In this document: positions 53,219 through 61,734 of the stretch, piece by piece
Position numbering within the stretch: position 1 is the first letter of the stretch
How the letters are laid out: each line of letters starts with the position of its first letter
From: UBA2357 sp041916775
Lineage (GTDB): Bacteria; Pseudomonadota; Gammaproteobacteria; Burkholderiales; Rhodocyclaceae
Assembly: GCA_041916775.1 (NCBI GenBank)
Contig: JAYRYZ010000010.1
Coordinates: forward strand, 93,961 to 157,960
Length of the DNA stretch: 64,000 bases
Direction of reading: 5' to 3'
The notes under the pieces: generated by a model
What the model saw: only the letters and a program-made list of their open reading frames with translations
The model's database searches: none
What the model was told of the DNA's origin: nothing
Made by a program: the position numbers and the translations under genes

Positions 53219-54775
53219 TCAGTGCCCCCCGTGACCGCCGGCGCTCGGTGCAGGCGCAGTGCCTGCAACCGGCTCGATGCCTGTGATGATGTACTCGCCT
53301 GGCTCACCCGCCTCGAAGACGAACCGCACCGGCGAGCCTGGGGCGATGCTCTTCACCAGCGCCGGATCGGCAATCTTGAAGTCCATGGTCATCGCCGGCC
53401 ACTGGAGGGCCGGGATCTCGCCATGAGTCATCGTCACGCTGCCGCCTTCGGCGTCGAGCGCATCGAACGTCCCTTGCGCTTCGTAACGGGTCGGGCTCGC
53501 TTGAGCCTGATCGCGGGCATCGGGCTCAACCAGGTTGGAGAGTGCCGCCTTGAGCTGGCTCTCCGAGTCGATCAGGAAGTTGGCCGAAACCACCACGCGA
53601 TCACCCGCAGTCACGCCGTCGAGCACCTCGACCACATCCCGGCCGCGCTGGCCGAGCTTCACCGGCTGCGGCTTGAAGCGGCCTTCGCCGAGCGCAATCA
53701 GCACGACCCGCCGTTCGCCATCGTCGATGATCGCCGAGGTCGGCACGGCGACCCTCGGGGTGGCATCACCTGCCGCCAGCGCGATCTGGGCGAACATGCC
53801 TGGGCGCAACAGGCCCTCCGGATTGTCCAGTTCCAGACGCACGCGGGTGCTGCGCGTGGCGGCGTCGAGGGTTGGATAGAGGTAATCGACCCGCGCCGCG
53901 AAGCCGCGACCGGGATAGGCCTCGAGCGTCACCTGCGCGCTCTGGCCGACCTGCACGCGGGCGAGATCCTGCTCGAAGACGTCGGCGATGATCCACACCT
54001 TCGACAGGTCTGCGATGCGGAACAGTGCCTCGCCCGGCATGAAGCGTCCGCCTTCGATGGCCTCCTTCTCCAGCACCACGCCGCTCGCCGGGGCGTGGAA
54101 CACCTGGCGCGCGCCGGCCTGGCCGGCCACCTGCAGGTTGCGCAGGCGCGCACGGGTCGCCTCGGCCAGCCGACGGGCGGATTCGCTCGCCAGCGGATCA
54201 TGGGCCGCGTTCTGGCTGGCCAGGCGCTCGGCAATGCGCAGTTCCTCGCCGGTGGATTGCAGTTCCGGGCTGTAGGCGGTGAACAGTGGCTGGCCCTTCT
54301 TCACCGGGTCGCCGACCGCATTCACATGCAGGCGCTCGATCCAGCCCTCGAAGCGCGGTGCCACCACCACCTGCCTGCGCTCGTCGAGCTCAATCCGGCC
54401 GCTCGCGCGCACCGCCGAATCCACGGCGCGCAGTTCAACCTCGGCAGTCTTCACCCCCAGGGTCTGGATGCGCGCGGGGCTGACCACCACTGCGCCACTG
54501 TCGTCCGGCTGGTCGTCGGCATAGACGGGGATGTAGTCCATGCCCATCGAATCCTTCTTCGGCACGGGCGAGGTGTCGGGCAGGCCCATCGGGTTGCGGT
54601 AGTAGAGGATCTTGCGTTCGCCGTCGGCCGGGGCTGCGCTATCGCTTTGCGCCTGGCTTTCGGTGATCAGCGGAACTGGATTTCCAGCATTTTGCAGGTG
54701 CGCAATCCAGTACCCCGCACCTATGGCAATCGCCACGCCCGCAGCGATCGCCGTCATTCGAATGGCTGAGCTCAC
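53219..54775 (-). CDS. cusB: CusB adaptor with fused C-terminal CusF domain
   Basis: A 518-residue periplasmic adaptor. After a membrane anchor it has a heavy-metal binding segment (YYRNPMGLPD, KDSMGMDYIPVY), a lipoyl-like and hairpin core, and at the C-terminus (about 430-500) a CusF-like domain with LQWPAMTMDF, where Trp and two Met form the Cu(I) site. The last residues are His-rich (GGHGGH). E. coli CusB has no such domain; fusion is known in other betaproteobacteria. The start overlaps the cusC stop by four bases. Confidence 0.9.
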   Translation of the reverse strand: MSSAIRMTAIAAGVAIAIGAGYWIAHLQNAGNPVPLITESQAQSDSAAPADGERKILYYRNPMGLPDTSPVPKKDSMGMDYIPVYADDQPDDSGAVVVSPARIQTLGVKTAEVELRAVDSAVRASGRIELDERRQVVVAPRFEGWIERLHVNAVGDPVKKGQPLFTAYSPELQSTGEELRIAERLASQNAAHDPLASESARRLAEATRARLRNLQVAGQAGARQVFHAPASGVVLEKEAIEGGRFMPGEALFRIADLSKVWIIADVFEQDLARVQVGQSAQVTLEAYPGRGFAARVDYLYPTLDAATRSTRVRLELDNPEGLLRPGMFAQIALAAGDATPRVAVPTSAIIDDGERRVVLIALGEGRFKPQPVKLGQRGRDVVEVLDGVTAGDRVVVSANFLIDSESQLKAALSNLVEPDARDQAQASPTRYEAQGTFDALDAEGGSVTMTHGEIPALQWPAMTMDFKIADPALVKSIAPGSPVRFVFEAGEPGEYIITGIEPVAGTAPAPSAGGHGGH

Positions 54776-56079
54776 TTCAGATCCCCTGTCAGTTTCTTGA
54801 TTTCTGTCAGCGCCAGGCGCGTGTCGAGCTCGGTCTTCAAGCGTTGAGTCCGGATGTCGATGAGCTGGCGCTCGGCTTCGATCACGCTGTCGAAGTCGAC
54901 CTTGCCGCTGCTGAGCGCGGCCTGACTTGCATCCCGGGTGGCCTGGGCCTGCGGCAGCAGCGTATGTTCGAGCAGGCGCAAGGTCTCGCGGCCCTGCGCG
55001 TACATCGACCAGGCGATACCCAGTTCGCCGGATGCGCGCGCCTTGGCATCCTCCCGCCGCGCCTCGGCCGCCATCAGCATGTATTCGGCTTCGCGCTCCT
55101 TGGCGCGACGGCTGGACTGTTGCAGCGGGATCATCACCTCGAACATCACGTCCCAGGACGACTTACCTTCATCAGGACGGTTGTTGCGCACGCCAACAGC
55201 GAAGTCCGGCAAGCGTTCCTGATACGTTCGTTCGCGCTCGGCACGCGCCACATCGATGCCGTAGGTCGCGGCATTCACTTCCGGATTAGCGCTCGCCGCC
55301 GACTCAAAAAGGGCGCCCGCCTCCAGCTGCTCGGGCAAGGGGGCTGGATCTGCGGGTGTGGCGAGCGGCGCATCATGCGCCCGGCCGAGCAGGCCGTTGA
55401 GCCCCGCTGCCAGCCCCTTGCGCCGCTGTTCGACCTCCACGAGCGCGAGGCGCTGGGCAGTGATTTCGCGCTGCATGCGCAGCACCGCCTGCTGCGGCAG
55501 CAGACCCAGCTCGTAACGGGTGAGGCTCAGCGCCTCCAGGCTTTGCAGCAGGGTCAAGCCCTCGCGGTTGAGGACGAGTTCGCGGTCGGCGGCGTAGTAG
55601 CGCAACCACAGCGTCTCGATCTTTGCCGCGAGCTCAGCCCAGGAGGTATCGCGCATCGCATCAGCCTGGGTCGCCTGGGCTTCGGCGGCCTTCACCGCCA
55701 GCTCGCGCTTACCCCACCCGGGTAGCGGCTGGGTGATGCGGTAGCGGGTCTCGCCCACCTGGCCGGGCAGCAACGACGCCGAGCGCCCGCTCATGGTGTT
55801 GGTGGCGTCCATCAGCTCGACCTCGAACGTCGGGTCGGGCAGCGCACCGGCGGGCGTCACGCGCTCCTGCGCTGCGGACGCTTCCGCGCGGGCAGCGGCA
55901 AAGCCGGGGTTGCTGTGGCGCGCATATTCAATCAGCGCCTGGGGGCTCGAGCCGAGCGTTGGAGTGTCGGGCGAACCCTGTGTCCAGGCACTGCCACTTC
56001 CCAGCGTGAGCGCGACCACCAGTGCAAGCGCTGCAGGACGTAGCAGGTGAGATGAGGGTACTGCGAACGGGGATTTCAT
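54772..56079 (-). CDS. cusC: CusC-like outer-membrane factor
   Basis: A 435-residue TolC-family outer-membrane channel. It has a signal peptide ending at SAWTQ, two repeats rich in coiled-coil helix (for example TRYELGLLPQQAVLRMQREI and LSSGKVDFDSVIEAERQL) and GWGKRELAVKAAEA. It works with CusA and CusB. The ATG at 56079 gives a normal signal peptide; an ATG at 56112 with GAAGGG before it is the alternative. Confidence 0.88.
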   Translation of the reverse strand: MKSPFAVPSSHLLRPAALALVVALTLGSGSAWTQGSPDTPTLGSSPQALIEYARHSNPGFAAARAEASAAQERVTPAGALPDPTFEVELMDATNTMSGRSASLLPGQVGETRYRITQPLPGWGKRELAVKAAEAQATQADAMRDTSWAELAAKIETLWLRYYAADRELVLNREGLTLLQSLEALSLTRYELGLLPQQAVLRMQREITAQRLALVEVEQRRKGLAAGLNGLLGRAHDAPLATPADPAPLPEQLEAGALFESAASANPEVNAATYGIDVARAERERTYQERLPDFAVGVRNNRPDEGKSSWDVMFEVMIPLQQSSRRAKEREAEYMLMAAEARREDAKARASGELGIAWSMYAQGRETLRLLEHTLLPQAQATRDASQAALSSGKVDFDSVIEAERQLIDIRTQRLKTELDTRLALTEIKKLTGDLK

Positions 56080-56213
56080 CGAGAAACGATTCCGGCAGGC
56101 GGTCAAGTGCATGCGCAGGCCCTTCGCCACCCGCCTCGTCGTTCAGCCACTCAGTGGGGCATCCCCACGGCTGGCCGGTCAGAGTGGAACGCGACGCACC
56201 TGCGGGATAGGCG

Positions 56214-56561
56214 TCACTGGGCGGGCTCGAGAGACGTCACGGTCAGCGCACCGCCGACCTTCTCGACCGCGAACCGGATCTTGTCGCCCGCCTTGACCTG
56301 ATCAAGCATGCCCGGCTCGGACGCGCGGAACACCATGGTCATCGCCGGCATGCCGAGCGACTCCAGGGGGCCATGGGCAATGGTCAGCTTGCCAGCCGAC
56401 TTGTCGATCTTCTTGACCGTGCCCTCGGCCAGCTTGGCGTTGGCTTCGGCCGGGGCACTCGCCCCGCCGTGATGTGCATCGTGATCGGCCTGTGCGAACG
56501 CAAGCGGGGCGCCGCCGCCGAGCAAGGCCAGGAGCGCAGTGGTGATGAGGGTCTTTTTCAT
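56214..56561 (-). CDS. cusF: CusF-like periplasmic copper chaperone
   Basis: A 115-residue secreted protein (signal peptide to AFAQA). The core GTVKKIDKSAGKLTIAHGPL and LGMPAMTMVF is that of CusF, but Met replaces the Trp that caps Cu(I) in E. coli CusF. A His-rich N-terminus (DHDAHHGG) is extra. GGAG stands before the ATG. It is the first gene behind the box at 56652-56667, leading into cusCBA. Confidence 0.88.
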   Translation of the reverse strand: MKKTLITTALLALLGGGAPLAFAQADHDAHHGGASAPAEANAKLAEGTVKKIDKSAGKLTIAHGPLESLGMPAMTMVFRASEPGMLDQVKAGDKIRFAVEKVGGALTVTSLEPAQ

Positions 56562-56612
56562 GATGGGCTTCTCCAAGGGTTCAAATTCTGTGTGAGTTCG
56601 AGAGTGAGCACG

Positions 56613-56667
56613 ATTATGCGAAGCGCTCACCAACGGGACGCTGACGCACGGATTACATTTCTGTCAG
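56613..56667 (-). promoter_or_regulatory. CopR-type box and -10 of the cusF-cusCBA series
   Basis: On the minus strand CTGACAGAAATGTAAT (56667-56652) is followed after 33 bases by CATAAT (56618-56613), a good -10. It matches the box before the DUF411 gene in 15 of 16 bases. It contains the TGA stop of the upstream cupredoxin gene. The cusF ATG is 52 bases after the -10. Confidence 0.75.
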
Positions 56668-57164
56668 CCGACCTTGATCGTGCCGATCATGCCGGCCTGG
56701 AAGTGGCCGGGAATCAGGCAGGCGAACTGGAAGTCCCCCGCACGGTTGAAGTGCCAGATCATTTCTCCGCGCCCACCTGGCGCGACATGCGACATCCACG
56801 GTTCGTCATGTTCCATCTCCGGGAAGCGCTGCATCATCTCCGCGTGCTCGGCAAGCGTCTTGGGCGTACCGACCACCATCTCGTGCATCACCGCGCCTCG
56901 ATTTTCGTGGGTGAATCGGATCGTCTCGCCCAGACGCACCTCGATGCGGTCCGGAACGAAGCGCATCTCATCGGTCATCACGATGGCGATCGCGCGCGAG
57001 ACGGCTTTCGCGTCCCCCGCAATCCCCCATTGCTGCTGCTCCTTGGGGGTATCGGACGCTGCTTTGTCGGCATGTTCGGCATTGCCATGGGCGAACGTGC
57101 TGCGGTGAACGGCAAGCACACCGGCGGCAAGGCTGGTGGCCAGAAATCGACGACGACTTTTCAT
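56664..57164 (-). CDS. Cupredoxin-type copper protein
   Basis: A 166-residue exported cupredoxin. The N-terminus MKSRRRFLATSL is a Tat-like signal. The mature part has a type 1 copper site with ligands His in VMHEMVVGTPK and Cys, His and Met in FACLIPGHFQAGM. The family includes CopI/PcoE-like copper-tolerance proteins. It is the last gene of the multicopper-oxidase series, and its stop codon lies inside the cusF promoter box. Confidence 0.85.
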   Translation of the reverse strand: MKSRRRFLATSLAAGVLAVHRSTFAHGNAEHADKAASDTPKEQQQWGIAGDAKAVSRAIAIVMTDEMRFVPDRIEVRLGETIRFTHENRGAVMHEMVVGTPKTLAEHAEMMQRFPEMEHDEPWMSHVAPGGRGEMIWHFNRAGDFQFACLIPGHFQAGMIGTIKVG

Positions 57165-57234
57165 GGGAATCTCCTTCTCTGTGGGTTGAATCTTGTTGGT
57201 GTTGTCGTGGGGGCTGATTACGAGGCGATCGACT

Positions 57235-58638
57235 TCAATGCCCCTGATGGCCGGCAGGCTTGCGAACCGTCATCTCGACCGATCGCGCAGGCTCGGTGCG
57301 CGGCATGCTCGAGGGTCCGGCTGCAGCACTGCGCGCCGGTTCGGGTAGCGCCGCGCCCGCCCACTCGTAGGCCACCGTCCCCTTCGGGTGCTTGAACCAG
57401 CCCGGGTCGCGGTAGTCGCCCCGCTGCTGCTCGCGGCGCACCTTGAGCACGGTGAACATGCCGCCCATCTCGACGGCGCCGAACGGCCCCTGCCCGGTCA
57501 TCATCGGCAGGGTGTTGTCGGGCAGGGGCATCTCCATCTCGCCCATGTCGGCCATGCCGCGCTCGCCCATCAGCATGTAATCGGGTACCAGCTTCTGGAT
57601 GCCCTCGACCAGGCCGCGATGGTCGACGCCGATCATGGTCGGCACGTCGTGGCCCATCGCATTCATGGTGTGGTGCGACTTGTGACAGTGCATCGCCCAG
57701 TCGCCCTCCTCGTCGGCGATGAACTCGATCTGGCGCATCTGGCCGACGGCGACGTCGGTGGTGACCTCGGGCCAGCGCGACTCCGGCCGCGTCGGCCCGC
57801 CGTCGGTGCCGGTAACCTCGAACTCGTGGCCGTGGATGTGGATCGGGTGGTTGGTCATCGTCAGGTTGCCGATGCGCACCCGCACGTGGTCGCCCTTCCG
57901 GACATTGAGCGAGTCGATGCCGGGGAAGGCGCGGCTGTTCCAGGTCCACAGGTTGAAGTCGAGCATGGTATTGATCTTCGGTACATAACTGCCAGGCTCG
58001 ATGTCGTAGGCGTTGAGCAGGAAGCAGAAGTCGCGATCGACGCGCGCAATGTGCGGATGCGCCTCGCGCGGATGCGTGACCCAGAAGCCCATCATGCCCA
58101 TCGCCATCTGCACCATCTCGTCGGCGTGCGGGTGGTACATGAAGGTGCCGGGGCGGCGGGCGACGAACTCATAGACGAAGGTCTTGCCCGGCGGGATCTG
58201 CGGCTGGTTGAGGCCGCCGACCCCGTCCATGCCGTTGGGCAGGCGCTGGCCGTGCCAGTGGATGGTGGTGTGCTCGGGCAGGCGGTTGGTGACGAAGATG
58301 CGCACGCGGTCGCCCTCGACGACCTCGATCGTCGGCCCGGGCGACTGGCCGTTGTAGCCCCACAGCCGCGCCACCATGCCGGGGGCGATCTCGCGCTCGA
58401 CCGGCTCGGCGACGAGGTGGAACTCCTTCACGCCGTTGCGCATGCGCCAGGGGGCGGTCCAGCCGTTCAAGGTGACGACCGGGTCGTAGGGGCGTCCGTC
58501 TGGTGGCGACAGTGGGGCCGCCGTTACGGCGCTGGTCTGGATCACGGGCTCGGGCAGCGCCGCGAGCGCGGCGCGGTTGACGGTTCCGGCAGCGGCCAGC
58601 AGGCCTGCCCCGGCGAGAAAGCTGCGTCGGGTGGTCAT
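57235..58638 (-). CDS. Multicopper oxidase
   Basis: A 467-residue periplasmic enzyme with a Tat signal (TTRRSFLAGAG). Copper-binding motifs in order are HWHG, FMYHPHADE, HPIHIHGHEF and MHCHKSHHTM, which make one type 1 and the trinuclear site. It should oxidise Cu(I) to Cu(II) and so detoxify the periplasm. It is shorter than CopA (about 600) because the Met-rich insert is missing; the tail is GHQGH. It lies between the outer-membrane factor and the cupredoxin. Confidence 0.92.
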   Translation of the reverse strand: MTTRRSFLAGAGLLAAAGTVNRAALAALPEPVIQTSAVTAAPLSPPDGRPYDPVVTLNGWTAPWRMRNGVKEFHLVAEPVEREIAPGMVARLWGYNGQSPGPTIEVVEGDRVRIFVTNRLPEHTTIHWHGQRLPNGMDGVGGLNQPQIPPGKTFVYEFVARRPGTFMYHPHADEMVQMAMGMMGFWVTHPREAHPHIARVDRDFCFLLNAYDIEPGSYVPKINTMLDFNLWTWNSRAFPGIDSLNVRKGDHVRVRIGNLTMTNHPIHIHGHEFEVTGTDGGPTRPESRWPEVTTDVAVGQMRQIEFIADEEGDWAMHCHKSHHTMNAMGHDVPTMIGVDHRGLVEGIQKLVPDYMLMGERGMADMGEMEMPLPDNTLPMMTGQGPFGAVEMGGMFTVLKVRREQQRGDYRDPGWFKHPKGTVAYEWAGAALPEPARSAAAGPSSMPRTEPARSVEMTVRKPAGHQGH

Positions 58639-58655
58639 GATCGTCTCCGGATAGG

Positions 58656-60068
58656 TCAGTGGCCACCACCGGCTTGCGCCGGTGATGCGCTTGATTGAAG
58701 GCTGAGCGGCGCGATCGGCTGGCCGAGCAGGCTGGCCTTGAGCCCAGCCTCGGCGCGCCAGAAGTCGCGTTCGGCCTCGATCGCCTGCACCACGCTCGCC
58801 GACTGCGCGCGCGCGGCGGCAAGCAGCTCGAACACGCCGATCAGCATCCCGTTGTACTGGAGCACCGACTCTTCGGTGATGTTCTGACGCAGCGGGACCA
58901 CCTCGTTGCGGTAGTGGCGCGCGAGATCGTATGCACTGCGATAGCCCTCGTAGGCTACCCGGACCTGGGAGCTGGCGTTACTGGCAAGCTCGAGCGTGCG
59001 ATTGAAGGCCGCGAGATAGCGGGCCTCGCCGCCGGCGCGCGCCGCGTCGCCGAGGTCGAACAGCGGCAAGGGCAGCTCGAGCTCGAAGCCGCGCTGGGTC
59101 GATTCGCCGGTCTCGCTGTTGCGCACGCCGGCCACATGCAGGCCATTGACGACGCTGGTGACCCGCGTGAGGCCCAGGCTCTTCGCCGTCCGGTCGAGAT
59201 CGGTGCGGGCGATGCGCACGTCGAGCCGGTTCTCCAGCAACGCCGCACCGGCGGTGGCTTCGTCCATCGGCGCCTCGGGCAAGGCCGGCAACTGATCGGG
59301 CAGACGCAGCGCCTGCGCCTGGCTCGGAGTGAGGCCCAGACGCTGGATCAGGGTTTCGCGTGCGGCGGTGGCGTTCTGGCGGGCGCGGATCAGGTTGGCC
59401 GTTTCCTCGGCGGCGAGCGCCTGTTCGCGCGCGCGCTGCAGGCGGCTGAAGTTGCCGGTGGCCTGCATCCGACGGGCGAGCTCGGCAGCGGTCCCGGCGG
59501 CCGTGGCCACCTCCTCGCGGTAGCGCGCGACCTGTCGCGCCGCGACCGCATCGACCCAGGCCTGGCGCACTTCAGTGACGGTGCTCAACAGCGCAATCGA
59601 GGACTGCAGCCGGGTCTGCTGCTGGCGGAACTCGGCCTGCTCCAGCCGCGCGGGCAGAAACAGCAGGTCGAACAGCGAGATGCCGAGCGAACGGCCGATG
59701 TCGAGTTCGCGCCCCTCGGCGCCCGAGCGAAACAACCGCTCGAAGGTGAACACCGGATTGCCGATGCGGGCCGAACCGGTCGCATCCGCCGAGGCCACGG
59801 CGGCTTCCGCCAGCAGGGACTGGAACGCCGGGCTGTAGCCCAGCGCGATGCGCACCGCGTCGTCGATCGCCAGCGGCTGTGCGAGCAGGCGATCGACCTC
59901 GGCGCGCATCGCCTCGCGCTCAGGGTCCGAGCGCAGCCAGCGCACCTCGCTACCCGTCTGCTCGCGCGCAAAGCGCTCGACCTCAGCGAAGTTCTCATCG
60001 ATCGCAACGCTGGCGCACCCGGTCAGTACGGTGGCGGCCAGCAAGGATATGGGGAGACGGGCTCTCAT
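58656..60068 (-). CDS. Outer-membrane efflux lipoprotein (TolC family)
   Basis: A 470-residue outer-membrane factor with a lipobox (LAATVLTGCAS). It has TolC-type helical repeats: IALGYSPAFQSLLAEAAVAS, RLEQAEFRQQQTRL and LAAARAQSASVVQAIEAE. It is a distant second relative of the cusC gene and serves either CusBA or the oxidase series. The start overlaps the preceding stop by four bases (ATGA). Confidence 0.85.
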   Translation of the reverse strand: MRARLPISLLAATVLTGCASVAIDENFAEVERFAREQTGSEVRWLRSDPEREAMRAEVDRLLAQPLAIDDAVRIALGYSPAFQSLLAEAAVASADATGSARIGNPVFTFERLFRSGAEGRELDIGRSLGISLFDLLFLPARLEQAEFRQQQTRLQSSIALLSTVTEVRQAWVDAVAARQVARYREEVATAAGTAAELARRMQATGNFSRLQRAREQALAAEETANLIRARQNATAARETLIQRLGLTPSQAQALRLPDQLPALPEAPMDEATAGAALLENRLDVRIARTDLDRTAKSLGLTRVTSVVNGLHVAGVRNSETGESTQRGFELELPLPLFDLGDAARAGGEARYLAAFNRTLELASNASSQVRVAYEGYRSAYDLARHYRNEVVPLRQNITEESVLQYNGMLIGVFELLAAARAQSASVVQAIEAERDFWRAEAGLKASLLGQPIAPLSLQSSASPAQAGGGH

Positions 60069-60373
60069 CGCTCGCCCCCTTTCGAAGTCGGCGTGAGGTG
60101 GCCCATGTGCCCGCCGAGACGTCCAGCCTCGTCGTTGGCATCCTTCCACGACCGCAAGGGCTCATCGACACGGTAGGGCCGATATTCGTTCAGGGGCGAG
60201 CGATAGACCGGAAGGGGCTGAGGCTTGGGTTGCTCACTCGCTGGGGCAGTCTGGGTCGCGCCGAGCGCGGGGTCAGCGGGGCTTGATGGCGAGGAGGACT
60301 CGGCCTGCGCGCCCGACACGAGCGCCACGGCGACGGCCAATCCTCCACCGAGGTGGATGATTCGTCTCTGCAT
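60065..60373 (-). CDS. Small periplasmic protein of the copper series
   Basis: A 102-residue protein with a signal peptide (cut after AQA in GAQAESSS). The mature part is disordered and Ser/Pro/Gln-rich, then PVYRSPLNEYRPYRVDEP and a His/Gly end (GGHMGHL). I do not recognise a family. It overlaps the next gene by four bases and is transcribed in the oxidase series. Confidence 0.7.
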   Translation of the reverse strand: MQRRIIHLGGGLAVAVALVSGAQAESSSPSSPADPALGATQTAPASEQPKPQPLPVYRSPLNEYRPYRVDEPLRSWKDANDEAGRLGGHMGHLTPTSKGGER

Positions 60374-60451
60374 GGGGAATGTCTCTTTGTTGGTCTTGTG
60401 TTGAACCGGACGCAGAGCGACCGACGAACTCGCCGCTCCGCGTCTCAATGC

Positions 60452-60865
60452 TCAGTTGGGCATCGCCGGCTTGGCGGCCGGGTGCATCTTCATCATGTTC
60501 TGCATCATGCCCATGTGCTCTTGCATCATCTTCATGTGCTCCTGCATGAGCTTGGGATCCATCATCATGCCGCCCATGGGTCCAGCCCCGGGTCCAGGGC
60601 CACTACCCTTCATCATCGGACCAGCCCCCATCTGCCCCCCCATCATCGGGCAACCAGCGGGGGTGCCCTGCGATGCAGCCTCCAGGGCCTTGACCTGCTC
60701 TTCCATCAGGGCCATGCGACGTTCCGGGTTGGTCTCGGCACGGATCGACTTCATACGTTCCTGAAGCGCGGGGACACTCGCTGCGGGCGGCCAGGCCTGC
60801 GCCGGATCGGTCGTCTGAGCGACGACGGGCATGAGCCCGGCGAGACGGTACAAACGCAGTTTCAT
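60452..60865 (-). CDS. Met-rich periplasmic copper-binding protein
   Basis: A 137-residue protein. After a signal-like N-terminus it is helical (RMKSIRAETNPERRMALMEE) and then extremely Met/Gly/His-rich: CPMMGGQMGAGPMM, MGGMMMDP and MQEHMGMMQNMMKMHP. Such clusters bind Cu(I). It is the first gene behind the divergent box at 60966. GGGAG stands eight bases before the ATG. No formal family name is known to me. Confidence 0.75.
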   Translation of the reverse strand: MKLRLYRLAGLMPVVAQTTDPAQAWPPAASVPALQERMKSIRAETNPERRMALMEEQVKALEAASQGTPAGCPMMGGQMGAGPMMKGSGPGPGAGPMGGMMMDPKLMQEHMKMMQEHMGMMQNMMKMHPAAKPAMPN

Positions 60866-60926
60866 GATCGATCTCCCATTGTTTGCGGGGTTCCGTCGCG
60901 GTACGGAACGCTGTGCCACGCAGAGC

Positions 60927-60981
60927 ATCTTGCGCCCGCCTGCCTGTCGTTGGCCTGACCTGGAAATTACATTTCTGTAAG
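60927..60981 (-). promoter_or_regulatory. CopR-type box between the oxidase series and copRS
   Basis: TTACA-GAAA-TGTAA (60980-60967, minus strand) is a perfect inverted repeat. On the minus strand a -10-like CAAGAT starts 33 bases after the box (60932-60927), which fits the oxidase series. The plus strand toward copR has no -10 at the same offset, so the box mainly controls the minus strand, perhaps with autoregulation. Confidence 0.7.
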
Positions 60982-61051
60982 CCCGGGGGTTATCCAGCAC
61001 CCCGGGCGCAAAATCGGGCACAGTCAGCACGAAGCGCGTAGGAGCGAAACA

Positions 61052-61732
61052 ATGAAAATTCTGATCGTCGAAGACGAAGTGAAGACCGGCGACTACCTCC
61101 GCCAGGGGCTCACCGAAGCCGGGTTCGTCGTCGACCTTGCAAGAGATGGCCTCGATGGGCTCCACCTCGCCCTTAACGGTGACTACGACCTGGTCGTGCT
61201 CGACGTGATGCTGCCAAGGCTGGACGGCTGGGGCATCCTGCAAACACTGCGTCGCAGCAGTCGTGAGACCCCCGTGTTGTTCCTGACTGCCCGTGACCAG
61301 GTTGAGGATCGGGTTCGTGGCCTTGAGCTCGGCGCCGACGATTACCTGGTCAAGCCCTTCGCGTTTTCCGAGTTGCTCGCGCGCGTTCGCACGCTGCTGC
61401 GCAGGGGAAGAAACCACGAACCGGAGACCCTGCGCTCAGCGAACCTGGAGCTCGATTTGCTTCGCCGCCGGGTGAACCGATGCGGGCAGCGCATCGATCT
61501 GACCGCCAAGGAGTTTGCCTTGCTTGAACTGCTCCTGCGACGCAAGGGTGAAGTATTGCCCCGCTCACTCATCGCTTCGCAGGTGTGGGACATGAACTTC
61601 GACAGCGACACGAACGTGATCGAAGTTGCCGTGCGCAGGTTGCGGGTAAAGGTCGACGACCCCTTTGAGCCGAAGCTGATCCACACCGTGCGGGGTATGG
61701 GCTACGTGCTTGAGGCGATGGAGCCGATCTGA
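61052..61732 (+). CDS. copR: CopR/CusR-type response regulator
   Basis: A 226-residue OmpR-family regulator. The receiver domain has the phosphate site DLVVLDVMLPRLDG and a Lys in LVKPFAFSEL. The C-terminal winged helix has LDLLRRRVNRCGQRIDLT and EVLPRSLIASQVWDMNFD with VIEVAVRRLRVKVDDPF. It should bind the TTACAnnnnTGTAA boxes of the island. The copS start follows after two bases. Confidence 0.92.
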   Translation: MKILIVEDEVKTGDYLRQGLTEAGFVVDLARDGLDGLHLALNGDYDLVVLDVMLPRLDGWGILQTLRRSSRETPVLFLTARDQVEDRVRGLELGADDYLVKPFAFSELLARVRTLLRRGRNHEPETLRSANLELDLLRRRVNRCGQRIDLTAKEFALLELLLRRKGEVLPRSLIASQVWDMNFDSDTNVIEVAVRRLRVKVDDPFEPKLIHTVRGMGYVLEAMEPI

Positions 61733-61734
61733 CG

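Noticed and set aside
50320..53286. A 988-codon plus-strand frame opposite cusA
   Set aside because: It is a shadow with Arg/His/Asp-rich low-complexity sequence; cusA on the other strand has full RND motifs.
61010..61020. A -10 for copR at the standard 33-base offset
   Set aside because: The bases at that offset read CGGGCA; only the minus-strand unit has the proper hexamer.
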